Of a DNA stretch of 64,000 nt, positions 46,938 through 57,012 are shown one piece after another (positions within the stretch are counted from its first letter, which is position 1; each line of letters begins with the position of its first letter). Position numbers and translations under genes: made by a program. Source of the DNA: Cyclobacteriaceae bacterium (lineage in GTDB: Bacteria > Bacteroidota > Bacteroidia > Cytophagales > Cyclobacteriaceae). The stretch covers positions 1 through 64,000 of the forward strand of contig JAGQYM010000001.1 in assembly GCA_020436085.1 (NCBI GenBank), written 5' to 3'. The notes below the pieces were generated by a model. That model saw only the letters and a program-made list of their open reading frames with translations. It was not told the DNA's origin and searched no databases.

Positions 46938-49081
46938 GCAAAAAGAAATTTAAGAAGGTAAAAGAGAAGCGTGACAAGAAAGAGAGGGGCTCTGTACACT
47001 CAAAAATTTTGTCTTTACTCGATGAAGATGTTGACAAGGCTTTCAGCCTTAAGCAACTGACCAAAAAACTAGGGCTTAAGAAAAAGACTCTGATCTCCGA
47101 TCTCTACGACATCCTGGATGAATTGGAGGATGCCGGAAAATTGCAGCAGCTAAGCAATGGCTTGTACAAGAGCACAAAAGAAACTTCCGGCAACGTGGGA
47201 AAGGTTGACCATGTCAATCCCCGATTTGCCTATGTCGTGGTGGGCAATGGTGAGCCTGACATCTATGTAAAATCGAGAGACCTAGGATCTGCTGTGCATG
47301 GTGACACTGTGGAAATTAGTATTTTTTCTTCCCGTAAAGGTGCAAGCCCGGAAGGTAAAGTCACTAAAATAGTAGAGCGCAACCGGACCAGATTTGTAGG
47401 CCGGGTTGAAGCTTCACCCAACTTTTCGTTCATCATTCCGGACTTCAAAAAGATCTATACAGACTTCTTTGTCTATGCTAATGAACTCAACGGAGCCAAA
47501 ACGAATGACAAGGTTGTGTTTGAGGTGACACGATGGGCAACACCCGAGCGTAATCCTGAGGCAAAGGTCATTGAGATTTTAGGGAAGACCGGTGAGAACG
47601 AAGCAGAAATTCACTCCATCATGGCAGAATTTGATCTGCCGTTCCGATTCGATCCTGAAGTACTGAAAGAGTCGGAAACCATTGCCGAGGAAATTTCGAA
47701 AGAAGAAATTAAGAAGAGACGTGATTTTCGTGAGGTACTCACTTTTACTATCGATCCCGAAGATGCAAAAGACTTCGATGATGCCATCTCTTTCAAAAAA
47801 TTAGACAACGGCCATCTCGAAATTGGAGTTCACATTGCTGACGTCACTCACTACGTTACGCCCGGCACCGTACTCGACAAAGACGCCTTCGATCGTGCGA
47901 CATCAATATATCTTGTTGATCGGACTGTACCCATGTTGCCTGAGCGGCTTTCCAATCAGCTGTGTTCATTGAGGCCAAACGAAGACAAGCTTACTTTTTC
48001 TGCCGTTTTTGAGTTGGACGATAAAGCGAAAGTGCACAGCGAATGGTTTGGTCGCACTATCATTCATTCTGATAAGCGTTTTACTTATGAGGCGGCCCAG
48101 GAATTATTAGAAGGTGGTGAAGGGGAATTTTCGAGTGAGCTGAAACTGCTCAATGGTATCGCAAAGACGCTTCGCAAAAATCGTTTTGCACACGGGGCGG
48201 TAAATTTTGAAACCGCGGAAGTGAAATTTAAACTTGATGAAAAAGGAAAGCCGCTGGCGGTCGTTCCAAAAGTTCGGAAGGATGCGCACAAGCTGATTGA
48301 GGAATTTATGTTGCTGGCAAATCGCAGTGTTGCCACACATGTTTTTCGGATGAAAAAAGGAGAAGAGAAAAACACCTTTGTTTATCGAACACATGACAAT
48401 CCAGATCCTGATAAAGTGGTTGACTTTGCCCAGTTTGCAAAACAATTTGGCCATAAGATTAACCTCGAGGACTCCGCAATCTCTCGTTCACTCAACAAAT
48501 TGATGGACGAGATTGAGGGCAAACCAGAACAAAACGTACTTCAGCAGCTTGCTGTTCGCGCAATGGCAAAAGCAAAATATACAACCGATGCGATGGGCCA
48601 CTTCGGGTTGGCATTTCAACACTACACGCATTTTACTTCTCCAATCAGACGCTATCCAGATATGATGGTTCATCGTCTGCTTCAACACTACCTCGATGGC
48701 GGCAAGTCAGTCAATAAAAAGGATTATGAAGAAAAATGCATCCACTCCTCTGAAAGAGAAAAGCGCGCAGCGGATGCGGAACGAGCGTCCATCAAATACA
48801 AGCAGGTCGAGTTTATGAGTATGGCCGCTGACAAAGTCTACAAAGGAATAATTACCGGGGTTACTGATTTTGGTGTGTTCGTAGAAATAATTGAAACCAA
48901 ATGCGAAGGAATGGTTCGCCTTGCTGATCTCAAAGATGACTACTACGAATTTGATGAACGTAACTTTAGAATTATCGGCAGAAGGCGAAAGAAAATTTAT
49001 CGTTTAGGCGATGAGGTAGAGGTGAGAATCAAAAAAACTGATGTTGACAGGCGATTGATTGACCTTGCATTTGAAAACTAA
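46934..49081 (+). CDS. rnr: ribonuclease R
   Basis: 715 residues, usual length. It is a 3'-5' exoribonuclease able to degrade structured RNA. Order: basic N-terminus, winged-helix-like segment (SKILSLLDEDVDKAFSLKQL), cold-shock OB domains, RNB catalytic domain with DPEDAKDFDDAISFK (metal-binding aspartates) and FTSPIRRYPDMMVHR, then an S1 domain (YKGIITGVTDFGVFVEI). The start overlaps the exonuclease stop; the next gene begins immediately after its stop. Confidence 0.95.
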   Translation: MSKKKFKKVKEKRDKKERGSVHSKILSLLDEDVDKAFSLKQLTKKLGLKKKTLISDLYDILDELEDAGKLQQLSNGLYKSTKETSGNVGKVDHVNPRFAYVVVGNGEPDIYVKSRDLGSAVHGDTVEISIFSSRKGASPEGKVTKIVERNRTRFVGRVEASPNFSFIIPDFKKIYTDFFVYANELNGAKTNDKVVFEVTRWATPERNPEAKVIEILGKTGENEAEIHSIMAEFDLPFRFDPEVLKESETIAEEISKEEIKKRRDFREVLTFTIDPEDAKDFDDAISFKKLDNGHLEIGVHIADVTHYVTPGTVLDKDAFDRATSIYLVDRTVPMLPERLSNQLCSLRPNEDKLTFSAVFELDDKAKVHSEWFGRTIIHSDKRFTYEAAQELLEGGEGEFSSELKLLNGIAKTLRKNRFAHGAVNFETAEVKFKLDEKGKPLAVVPKVRKDAHKLIEEFMLLANRSVATHVFRMKKGEEKNTFVYRTHDNPDPDKVVDFAQFAKQFGHKINLEDSAISRSLNKLMDEIEGKPEQNVLQQLAVRAMAKAKYTTDAMGHFGLAFQHYTHFTSPIRRYPDMMVHRLLQHYLDGGKSVNKKDYEEKCIHSSEREKRAADAERASIKYKQVEFMSMAADKVYKGIITGVTDFGVFVEIIETKCEGMVRLADLKDDYYEFDERNFRIIGRRRKKIYRLGDEVEVRIKKTDVDRRLIDLAFEN

Positions 49082-49096
49082 TTGTCTTTAGTAGAA

Positions 49097-50062
49097 ATGA
49101 CTTCTCAATATCTTGGTTGGATAGAATCTGAAATCCGTAAGCAAAAATACGGTAAGGCGCCCGCCTCACTTTATGACCCCATTCGATACATCATGTCTTT
49201 GGGCGGCAAGCGACTTCGACCCCTGCTGGTTTTGCTGGCTTACGGCTTGTATAAGAATGACGTAAAAAAAATTGTTCCACTGGCAACAGCAATTGAAGCC
49301 TTTCACAATTTCACACTTCTTCACGATGACATTATGGATCAGGCTCCCCTCAGAAGAGGAAAGGAGACCGTGCATGAAAAATGGAACGTCAATACCGCTA
49401 TCCTATCGGGGGATGTCATGCTTGTCAAAGTCTATGATCAACTGTTGAAGTCACCCCAAGGAAGCTTAAAATCGGTTATTTCAAAATTCAACAATTGCGC
49501 GGCAGAGGTTTGTGAAGGCCAGCAATGGGACATGGAGTTTGAACTTATGAACACCGTATCTGAAGAAGATTACATAAAAATGATCCGACAGAAAACGGCC
49601 GTGCTTCTTGGATTTAGTCTTGAGTTTGGCGCCATGTTGGCAAAAGCTTCCAACAGCGATCAAAAGGCACTTAGAAATTTTGGTATTGATATCGGCATCG
49701 GATTTCAACTAAAAGATGACTGGCTGGATGTGTACGGCAACAACGAGAACTTTGGTAAGCAGGTGGGTGGAGACATTCTTTCGAATAAGAAAACCTATTT
49801 GCTGATTATGGCATTGGCCAAAGCAAAAGGGAAAGACAAAGCTGAACTCAATCGATGGCTCTCAAGCAGAGCCAGAAGTAGTGAAAAAGTAAAGGCGGTA
49901 ACTGCCATCTACGATAAACTGGGTATCAGTGACAGCACTGAGGAAAAAATTAATTCCTATTTCTCCCGTGGGTTCGCGCAACTGAAAAAACTCAAAGTCG
50001 CAGAACACCGAAAGAGCCCATTGTACGAGTTTACATTGCAACTTATTGATCGCATTTCTTAA
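49097..50062 (+). CDS. trans-polyprenyl diphosphate synthase
   Basis: About 321 residues from ATG at 49097; a TTG at 49082 directly after rnr would add five residues. First aspartate-rich motif in LLHDDIMDQAPLRRGKET, second in GFQLKDDWLDVYG, and GGKRLRPLLVLL near the N-terminus. It elongates allylic diphosphates with isopentenyl diphosphate to make medium or long chains, perhaps for menaquinone. Chain length cannot be decided by eye. It is in an operon with rnr upstream and a cysteine-rich protein downstream. Confidence 0.9.
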   Translation: MTSQYLGWIESEIRKQKYGKAPASLYDPIRYIMSLGGKRLRPLLVLLAYGLYKNDVKKIVPLATAIEAFHNFTLLHDDIMDQAPLRRGKETVHEKWNVNTAILSGDVMLVKVYDQLLKSPQGSLKSVISKFNNCAAEVCEGQQWDMEFELMNTVSEEDYIKMIRQKTAVLLGFSLEFGAMLAKASNSDQKALRNFGIDIGIGFQLKDDWLDVYGNNENFGKQVGGDILSNKKTYLLIMALAKAKGKDKAELNRWLSSRARSSEKVKAVTAIYDKLGISDSTEEKINSYFSRGFAQLKKLKVAEHRKSPLYEFTLQLIDRIS

Positions 50063-50613
50063 TGCAAGACAAACCGGAAACTCAGCCAATCCATCAAGCG
50101 TTTTTCAATTCTGAAACGGGGCAGCCATTTGCAACATGCCTGATGTGCAACAATGAACTTAAAGATACGCAGTATGTAATCGAGAAGGCTTTCAAAAAGC
50201 ATCCCAGTCACAACCTCACTGAAGTCATCTTCGAATATGCGATGTGTGTACAATGTGCCACAAAAATGCATATGGAACTTTCGGAAGAATCGCGTAAAAG
50301 AATTGAAGAATACATGGCTGCTATGCCTCGCGGTGATCGAAACTTCACTTCGATTGAAGATGCCATTAGTCATTGCGCAATTAAAAACTCGCTCGTAAAT
50401 GATTCGACCGAGTACTCAATCTATTGTCTATGCAATGGAAACGAAATGGTTGTTGGCGATTTGCCGTATGCACTCAGCGGAGAAGTTCAAGATGAGATCA
50501 TGCAACTTCTTTCGGCTAAAAGTCTTGATATTCTTGATGACTTCATCGGCAATCACTTTTCAGGCCCACCAGAAGTGCGTGAAATTCTTCGAAGAAGACC
50601 GGTTTTGATTTAA
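50062..50613 (+). CDS. cysteine-pair protein of unknown function
   Basis: 183 residues. The start codon overlaps the stop of the prenyl synthase (TAATG), which suggests coupling. Cysteines come in pairs: CLMC at about 27-30, CVQC at about 59-62, HC and CLC further on. This suggests one or two zinc sites, or an Fe-S site. No membrane segment. I do not recognise a named family. The C-terminal half contains an acidic helix (VQDEIMQLLSAKSLDILDDF). Its stop overlaps that of the opposite-strand lipoprotein by four bases. Confidence 0.72.
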   Translation: MQDKPETQPIHQAFFNSETGQPFATCLMCNNELKDTQYVIEKAFKKHPSHNLTEVIFEYAMCVQCATKMHMELSEESRKRIEEYMAAMPRGDRNFTSIEDAISHCAIKNSLVNDSTEYSIYCLCNGNEMVVGDLPYALSGEVQDEIMQLLSAKSLDILDDFIGNHFSGPPEVREILRRRPVLI

Positions 50614-51509
50614 TTTCTCTTGTAGTAGTAGAGCTTTGCAGCTTCGTCATCTACGCTTTCACTGAGTGTGTAAAAGCCACTTCCGTCAAGCGTCCATGCA
50701 ATCGACTCTCCCTGTGGCTCAGGTGAATAGTTCAGAGTTGTTGCTTGAAGTTGAATTGCTTGTACCAAGTTTAACGAATCACCTGTATTCCAATAGAGAA
50801 TCTCATCGTAGGTCTTCATAAGAATTTCCTTTCCACCAAACGACACATCAGCAGCCACCACATTGTGATAAGGAAGCGTGACCACTTTCTGCGGCACAAT
50901 GGTGTCGCCATCAATTAGTTGATTGAACGGCACGGAATAGACTGATACGTTTTCCTCTCTTTTGGAAACAAGATACAAATCTCCGGTAGTGTGATCGATT
51001 GCAATGGCTTCCATATCCCGCGCTCCATCCGGAAGTGATACTACCATTACCTGGGTATGTTCAATAGAAATCTTCTTATCCTCGGTCATCACTGGCTCAA
51101 CAAAACGATACAAATATTTAAAGTCATACTTCGCCTCATTGTCCCCTACCTCGGCTACATAGACAAACATCTCGTCTGAACCAGGAGCCTTACCAATAGC
51201 AATATCCTCCCAATCTCTGTTCTTAATTTTTTCAAGTTTGCAAGTCAGCACCACTTCTGCCTTGTCATCAATGAGATAGACCTCTGGTTCGTTACCACTA
51301 TCATTGATTACCCATAAGTGACCGGCATTGGTTACACTAGACACGAGCCCTGATGCTTCCTCAAGTTTCCTGGTCACTTTACCCTGACTTACACCTTCTG
51401 CAAATAATGCGGAATTGTCCTGAGCCTTCTTTTTACACGAGAACGCAAAACTAACGATGACCAGAACTGGCAATAGTCTGAATACTTTGATAAGAGCTAT
51501 TGTGGTCAC
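50610..51509 (-). CDS. propeller-type lipoprotein of unknown function
   Basis: About 299 residues from a GTG at 51509. That start gives a 25-residue lipoprotein signal with lipobox FAFSC; the longer open frame from 51563 would put 18 odd residues before it. The mature protein looks like a beta-propeller with repeated strand pairs (GHLWVINDSGNEPEVYLID, DWEDIAIG, DMEAIAIDHTTGDLYLVSKR, GESIAWTLDGSGFYTLSE). That pattern resembles the SdiA-regulated/phytase-like propeller group. The function is unknown. Confidence 0.72.
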   Translation of the reverse strand: MTTIALIKVFRLLPVLVIVSFAFSCKKKAQDNSALFAEGVSQGKVTRKLEEASGLVSSVTNAGHLWVINDSGNEPEVYLIDDKAEVVLTCKLEKIKNRDWEDIAIGKAPGSDEMFVYVAEVGDNEAKYDFKYLYRFVEPVMTEDKKISIEHTQVMVVSLPDGARDMEAIAIDHTTGDLYLVSKREENVSVYSVPFNQLIDGDTIVPQKVVTLPYHNVVAADVSFGGKEILMKTYDEILYWNTGDSLNLVQAIQLQATTLNYSPEPQGESIAWTLDGSGFYTLSESVDDEAAKLYYYKRN

Positions 51510-51670
51510 CCGATAAACAAGCTCCGATGCTGTGGGTAAAGAATGCATGAAAATGTTGATCAATGTTAAAGAATGTACGCGTAAAGTTAATTATCGTTAA
51601 ATCACTTTGATAAATCACCAAACATGTAATCTATTTACTTCAGCGCACGTAACAGGTTATAAATTCAATT

Positions 51671-52705
51671 ATGAGTAAACTCTACTTTCTTGTCATCGTT
51701 CTGTTTTACAGCTTAGGTTCTTGCGCGCAAGAGCAACAAAAGACCATCGATACCAAGGTGCAGAAATCTATCATAGACTTCATTGCCAAACAATATAACA
51801 AAGACTATGTATTTCCTGAGGTGGCCGAAAAAATGGGCAAATTCATTAATTCTCAGCTTGCCAAAGGTTCATACGCCAAGATGACCCCAACGGCCTTTGC
51901 CACTCAACTTACGGAAGACATGAGGCTTATAACAGGCGATAGACACGTTATGGTTAATTATGTGGTTAAGGGTGCTGATGACAAGCCGACCAATAGCATT
52001 AGCGATTTCCAGAGTCGATTTCCAAACTACGGGTTTCAGGAGGTAAAGGTGTTGGATGGCAATATCGGCTATATCGACATCAGAATATTTTTTCCGGTAA
52101 ACAATGATCCAAAGTCAAAGGAAACCGTCCGGTCGAGTCTGGCCAAGCTTAATGGAGTAAACGCCTTGATATTTGACGTGCGAAAATGCGGAGGAGGAAG
52201 CGCGGACATGATCAACTTACTGATTTCGTATTTGTATCCTCAGGACTCGATCATTCACTTAAATACCTTTTACTACCGTCCCACCAATGCCACATACGAT
52301 TCTCACACACTTCCTAACGTTGATGGAGAGAGATTTGAAAGAACACCAGTGTATGTACTGACAGGGGCGAGAACATTCTCTGCCGCGGAAGAGTTTTCAT
52401 ACGATCTCAAAAATTTAAAACGCGCAACACTTGTTGGGGCGAGCACAGGAGGTGGCGCCAATACCGTTGAACCCAGAAAAATCAATGACGACTTTGAGAT
52501 GTTTGTGCCAACCGGCAGGGCAATTAATCCCATTACCAAAACAAATTGGGAAGGTGTTGGCGTAAAACCCGATATAGAAGTAGAAGAAGGGATTGCCCTG
52601 AAAACAGCACAAATGCATGCCGTGATGCAGTCGATGGCAAAAGAGAAGGATTCAAAAGTTTTGGAGCAATACAAAGCATTGGTGGAGAAACTTAAAAGCA
52701 ACTGA
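51671..52705 (+). CDS. S41-family peptidase, lipoprotein
   Basis: 344 residues. Lipobox LGSC near residue 18. The family region NIGYIDIRIFF and ALIFDVRKCGGGSADMINLL leads to the catalytic serine in GARTFSAAEEFSY and the following lysine region, then GASTGGGANTVEP. This is the IRBP/Tricorn-type half of the tail-specific protease family, without a PDZ domain that I can see. It probably processes or degrades proteins at the outer surface of a membrane. It stands alone, 28 bases upstream of the pseudouridine synthase frame. Confidence 0.85.
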   Translation: MSKLYFLVIVLFYSLGSCAQEQQKTIDTKVQKSIIDFIAKQYNKDYVFPEVAEKMGKFINSQLAKGSYAKMTPTAFATQLTEDMRLITGDRHVMVNYVVKGADDKPTNSISDFQSRFPNYGFQEVKVLDGNIGYIDIRIFFPVNNDPKSKETVRSSLAKLNGVNALIFDVRKCGGGSADMINLLISYLYPQDSIIHLNTFYYRPTNATYDSHTLPNVDGERFERTPVYVLTGARTFSAAEEFSYDLKNLKRATLVGASTGGGANTVEPRKINDDFEMFVPTGRAINPITKTNWEGVGVKPDIEVEEGIALKTAQMHAVMQSMAKEKDSKVLEQYKALVEKLKSN

Positions 52706-52753
52706 TCCGCCACAACTCAGAGTTACTTAATTTTGACCCTTCAAGAAGGGTCC

Positions 52754-53797
52754 ATGACAAGAGAAAGCCAGGCAGAAGGAGACGAACTCAATGACTCGGA
52801 CGATGAGCTATTTGAGCACTATCGCATCGTTGCCGACCCCAAGCAAAGTTTGATCAGGATTGACAAGTTTCTCAATGCGCGGCTACCCAATGTAACCCGC
52901 ACAAAACTTCAGGCTGGTATCCACGAGGGCTTTGTAAAAGTCAACGACAATGCAATCAAACCGAATTACAAAGTACATCCTCATGATGTGATTACCGTTT
53001 CCTTACCCGAGCCGCCAAGAGACACCGATGTAAAGCCAGAAAATATTCCGCTCAATATTGTCTTTGAAGATGACTACTTGTTAGTAGTGAATAAACCAGC
53101 TGGCATGGTGGTACATCCAGCATTTCAAAACTGGAGTGGTACGCTAGTAAATGCACTGGCTTATCATTTTCAAAACTTACCGCAGATGCCCGGTAATGAA
53201 GGTCGCCCAGGCCTGGTGCACAGAATTGACAAGGACACCTCGGGTCTGCTGGTAATAGGAAAAACCGAAGCGGCATTAACAGGGCTAGCCAAGCAATTCT
53301 TTAATCATAACATCGATCGAACCTATTGGGCATTAGTTTGGGGCGAACCTGATCCCGAAAGCGGGACAATCAATGTGAACGTTGGCCGAAGCCTGAAAGA
53401 CAGACGTCTTACCGTGGCTTTTCCCGATGGTGATCTGGGTCGGATAGCCATTACCCACTACAAAACACTAAGAACATTGAGGTATGTAAGTCTAGTTGAG
53501 TGCAAACTCGAAACCGGGCGAACCCATCAGATCAGAGCGCACATGAAATATCTTGGCCATCCGTTGTTCAATGATAATACATACGGGGGAAGCGAGATCG
53601 TAAAAGGAACCATGTTCTCAAAGTATAAGCAGTTTGTAGACAACTGCTTTAAGATCATTCCGCGCCAGGCGCTTCACGCAAAAACGTTGGGATTCGTTCA
53701 TCCTATTACGAAAGAGATAATGAGCTTTGACTCAGATCTTCCTGACGATTTTAAAATGGTAATAGAAAAGTGGGAGAATTACGTGAAGTACAACTAG
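52754..53797 (+). CDS. rluD: RluA-family 23S rRNA pseudouridine synthase (RluD-like)
   Basis: About 347 residues from ATG at 52754; a TTG seven codons earlier is possible. An acidic N-terminus is followed by an S4 RNA-binding domain (IRIDKFLNARLPNVTRTKLQ) and the synthase domain with GLVHRIDKDTSGLLVIGKT (catalytic aspartate about residue 159) and ETGRTHQIRAHMKYLGHP. It isomerises uridines in large-subunit rRNA. The exact site is assumed from similarity to RluD. It converges on the small secreted protein: the stop codons are adjacent. Confidence 0.9.
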   Translation: MTRESQAEGDELNDSDDELFEHYRIVADPKQSLIRIDKFLNARLPNVTRTKLQAGIHEGFVKVNDNAIKPNYKVHPHDVITVSLPEPPRDTDVKPENIPLNIVFEDDYLLVVNKPAGMVVHPAFQNWSGTLVNALAYHFQNLPQMPGNEGRPGLVHRIDKDTSGLLVIGKTEAALTGLAKQFFNHNIDRTYWALVWGEPDPESGTINVNVGRSLKDRRLTVAFPDGDLGRIAITHYKTLRTLRYVSLVECKLETGRTHQIRAHMKYLGHPLFNDNTYGGSEIVKGTMFSKYKQFVDNCFKIIPRQALHAKTLGFVHPITKEIMSFDSDLPDDFKMVIEKWENYVKYN

Positions 53798-54148
53798 CTA
53801 CTGATCTACGATGTCCGAGATCTTGTACTTTTGAATGATGTAGTAGAGGAAATTAAATGACAGTGCGTCATCTTCCTTTTTTTCAGCGGTAGCCTTTTTG
53901 TTGTTTTTATTCTTAGAGGCCTGAATCGCTAAGGAATCTCTTTGAATACTTTGAATGGTGCGAGAAGGACGATTTTCGTGTTGATCATATATCAGCGCCT
54001 TATCTTCATGTAGATTTAGCTCTTGATAACTCGGCTCTTGAAAATTGTAATTGGGATATCCGTCTTCCTGCGCATACGAATCATAAGAGAGTAAGGTCAT
54101 ACCCCCAGCCATAACAACTGCCAGAAAAAAAGATTTCTTACCTGTCAT
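53798..54148 (-). CDS. small secreted protein of unknown function
   Basis: About 116 residues from ATG at 54148, chosen because the signal peptide MTGKKSFFLAVVMAGGMTLL starts there. A purine-rich GGGAGA just upstream could act as a ribosome site, which is uncommon in this phylum. The mature part is charged and low in complexity (NRPSRTIQSIQRD, ASKNKNNKKATAEKKEDD). It ends with a hydrophobic/aromatic stretch (LSFNFLYYIIQKYKISDI). I recognise no domain. It diverges from the csaA-like gene with 71 bases between starts. Confidence 0.6.
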   Translation of the reverse strand: MTGKKSFFLAVVMAGGMTLLSYDSYAQEDGYPNYNFQEPSYQELNLHEDKALIYDQHENRPSRTIQSIQRDSLAIQASKNKNNKKATAEKKEDDALSFNFLYYIIQKYKISDIVDQ

Positions 54149-54219
54149 GTTCGTCTCCCTTGTTTTAGCCAAAACGTGGCAAAATTGGGATTGTTCCACC
54201 AAATTATGAAATTTTGGTT

Positions 54220-54552
54220 ATGATAACATGGGAAGAGTTCAATAAAATAGACATTAGGGCAGGCACGATTATCAAGGCAGAACCCTTCCCAGAAGCCAGA
54301 AAACCCGCTTTTAAGGTGTGGGTCGACCTCGGTCCGGAGCTGGGAATCAAGAAATCAAGTGCTCAAATCACCAAGAGATATGAACTTGACCAACTACCGG
54401 GAAAGAGGGTAGCCTGCGTGGTCAATTTCCCACCCAAACAGATTGGGCCATTTTTATCAGAAATATTGGTCACCGGCTTTCCCGATGAGGATGGTCACGT
54501 GGTCCTGACCACCATTGATAAAGATGTACCTAACGGAGGCAGACTATTTTAG
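54220..54552 (+). CDS. csaA: CsaA-like tRNA-binding-domain protein
   Basis: 110 residues from ATG at 54220; the frame reaches back two codons to a TTG. It is a single EMAP/tRNA-binding OB domain: [20 protein letters not shown], then [15 protein letters not shown] and [20 protein letters not shown]. CsaA proteins are export-related chaperones in Bacillus, and the fold binds tRNA in synthetases. Two bases separate it from murF-alr, so it is likely in the same transcript. Confidence 0.9.
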   Translation: MITWEEFNKIDIRAGTIIKAEPFPEARKPAFKVWVDLGPELGIKKSSAQITKRYELDQLPGKRVACVVNFPPKQIGPFLSEILVTGFPDEDGHVVLTTIDKDVPNGGRLF

Positions 54553-54554
54553 AC

Positions 54555-57011
54555 ATGCTTAAGTTTTCGAGTCTGAATTCAATCGTCAGTGGCTCTACAA
54601 TTCAAATGGCCAAGGACGAAGCCATTCAATACCTCATCACCGACAGTCGAAAAGTTCTGGCTTCTCCCAAAAGTTTATTCTTCGCAATAAAAGGCGTTCG
54701 CAACGATGGTCACGAGTTCATCGCCTCACTTTATCATCAGGGAGTCCGACAATTTATTGTCGAGCGTAAGCCTGAGTTAGCGAATTATCCGAATGGAAAT
54801 TTTTACCTGGTTGAATCGGCTATTACTGCTCTACAGAAAATTGCTGCCCACCATCGGGCTCAGTTTAATTATCCTGTAGTAGGCATTACCGGAAGCAATG
54901 GAAAGACAATTGTAAAAGAATGGGTTTATCAACTTTTATCCCCCGAGAAAAAGTGCGTTAAAAATCCAGGAAGTTACAATTCTCAAATTGGGGTGCCATT
55001 GTCTGTTTGGCAAATGACAGAGGACCATGAACTCGGAATTTTTGAGGCGGGGATATCCCAACCCGATGAAATGGCTTCTTTGCAAAAAATCATCCAACCC
55101 ACAATTGGGATATTTACCAATATTGGTTCTGCCCATGCCGAAGGTTTTAACTCTATTCAGGAAAAAGCTAGCGAAAAGGCCAATCTATTCAAGGATGCTG
55201 AAACCGTAATTTATTGCAGTGATTATCCTGAAATTGAGGAGCAGTTTGCGGCAAAATCCAGACTGTCCCAGAAACTGCTTGCCTGGGGGCAAAAACCGGG
55301 CTCAAATATTTTACTCGAGTTCACTAACGATAAAATTATTCAAATTTCAGGGGCTTTGGGCAACCATAGGTTTGCCCTCCCTTTCCAGGATTTTGCTTCA
55401 AAAGAAAATCTCATTCATTGTATTGTGCTGTTGATTCACCTCGGTTGCAGCGATGAAGTAATTGACTCTAAAATCAACCAATTGCACTCTGTGCCGATGC
55501 GGCTTGAGTTGAAACAGGGAATCAACAAATGCCAAATCATTAATGATGCATACAACAACGACTTGGGAGGTCTCCGAATAAGCCTTGACTTTTTAAGTGG
55601 TCTCAACAAACCAAAACGGACGCTGATACTTTCCGATGTCCTTCAATCGGGCCTCACTTTGGAAGATCTTGCTGCGCAAATTGCTGAGGTCGTAAGAGAC
55701 ACTGGCATTCAAAAATTCATAGGAATTGGTTTTGGATTTTACTCTCACCATTCTCCGTTTGATCAACTTGATATTGACAAACAGTTTTTTCTTACGACAG
55801 ATGATTTCATTCGCGATATCATTTGGAACGACTTTCAGGACGAGGCAATCCTGGTAAAAGGTGCGCGCGTTTTCGAATTTGAAAAAGTGGTGCAGCGCCT
55901 GCAGAAAAAAGTACATGGCACAGTGATGGAGATTGACATGAATAGTGTGGTACACAATCTCAATTATTTCAGGTCTCTCCTTCAGCCTGGTGTCAAGCTG
56001 ATGGTAATGGTAAAAGCATTTGCCTACGGAAGTGGAAGCCAGGAGATTGCCTCGCTTCTGCAGTACCATCGGGTAGACTATCTGGGGGTCGCCTATGTGG
56101 ACGAGGGAGTAGAACTCAGGCAGCATCACATTCATTTACCTATCATGGTAATGAACCCAACCGAGGACACCTTTCAGGCTCTCATTGACAACAATCTTGA
56201 ACCAGAGATTTACAGCCTGTCCTTATTGAAGTCATTGGTCAGCTTTCTCAACGGCCGGCCGATAGCCATACACCTTAAGGTAGATACTGGGATGCACCGA
56301 CTGGGGCTGGAACAGGATGATATCGCGGAAGCACTAGACTTGCTTTCCTCAAATTCAAACATCCAGGTTGCATCGGTCTTTTCGCACCTGGCTGCTTCAG
56401 ATGAAGCCAAACACGATGAATTCACCGTTGCCCAGAGCAATGTCTTTGAAAAAACGACCCAGAAGCTTGAAAAAGCTCTGAACCACAGCCCCCTACGCCA
56501 TATTCTTAACTCCAGTGGCATCCTTCGACACCCCGGGTTGCAATATGACATGGTGCGACTGGGTATTGGACTATATGGAATTGACCCATCTGGTGAACTG
56601 CAGGACAAACTAGAGCCCGTGGCTACTTTGAAAACTGTTATTTCTCAGGTAAAGACTATCAATAAAGGCGAGACCGTAGGTTATGGGAGAAGAGGTAAAG
56701 CAGAGCGCGAGCTTCGAATAGCAACTATCGCCATTGGGTATGCCGATGGATATAATAGGGCTTTCAGCAATGGTATAGGATGTGTCCTGATTGCCGGGAA
56801 ACGTGCCCGAGTGATCGGTAATGTGTGTATGGATATGACAATGGTAGACGTGACCGAAATACCCGAGGCTTTAGACGGTAGCGAGGTTATTCTCTTTGGC
56901 CAGGAGTTGCCAATCCCTGAGGTCGCTCAAATGATTAATACAATCCCCTACGAGATTCTGACCAATACCAGCGAGAGGGTTAAGCGGGTTTTTTATGCTG
57001 AAAGTCTCTGA
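54555..57011 (+). CDS. fused MurF ligase - alanine racemase
   Basis: 818 residues. Residues 1-450: MurF (adds D-Ala-D-Ala to UDP-MurNAc-tripeptide) with ATP-binding GITGSNGKTIVKEWVY and the NDAYNND/PMRLELKQG region. Residues 455-818: alanine racemase with the PLP lysine in VMVKAFAYGSG (Lys487), HLKVDTGMHRLG, and KTINKGETVGYGRRGKA. So one polypeptide makes D-alanine and uses D-Ala-D-Ala. The fusion is known in Bacteroidota. D-Ala-D-Ala ligase is not in the window. The stop lies one base from the 56-codon gene on the other strand. Confidence 0.95.
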   Translation: MLKFSSLNSIVSGSTIQMAKDEAIQYLITDSRKVLASPKSLFFAIKGVRNDGHEFIASLYHQGVRQFIVERKPELANYPNGNFYLVESAITALQKIAAHHRAQFNYPVVGITGSNGKTIVKEWVYQLLSPEKKCVKNPGSYNSQIGVPLSVWQMTEDHELGIFEAGISQPDEMASLQKIIQPTIGIFTNIGSAHAEGFNSIQEKASEKANLFKDAETVIYCSDYPEIEEQFAAKSRLSQKLLAWGQKPGSNILLEFTNDKIIQISGALGNHRFALPFQDFASKENLIHCIVLLIHLGCSDEVIDSKINQLHSVPMRLELKQGINKCQIINDAYNNDLGGLRISLDFLSGLNKPKRTLILSDVLQSGLTLEDLAAQIAEVVRDTGIQKFIGIGFGFYSHHSPFDQLDIDKQFFLTTDDFIRDIIWNDFQDEAILVKGARVFEFEKVVQRLQKKVHGTVMEIDMNSVVHNLNYFRSLLQPGVKLMVMVKAFAYGSGSQEIASLLQYHRVDYLGVAYVDEGVELRQHHIHLPIMVMNPTEDTFQALIDNNLEPEIYSLSLLKSLVSFLNGRPIAIHLKVDTGMHRLGLEQDDIAEALDLLSSNSNIQVASVFSHLAASDEAKHDEFTVAQSNVFEKTTQKLEKALNHSPLRHILNSSGILRHPGLQYDMVRLGIGLYGIDPSGELQDKLEPVATLKTVISQVKTINKGETVGYGRRGKAERELRIATIAIGYADGYNRAFSNGIGCVLIAGKRARVIGNVCMDMTMVDVTEIPEALDGSEVILFGQELPIPEVAQMINTIPYEILTNTSERVKRVFYAESL

Positions 57012-57012
57012 T

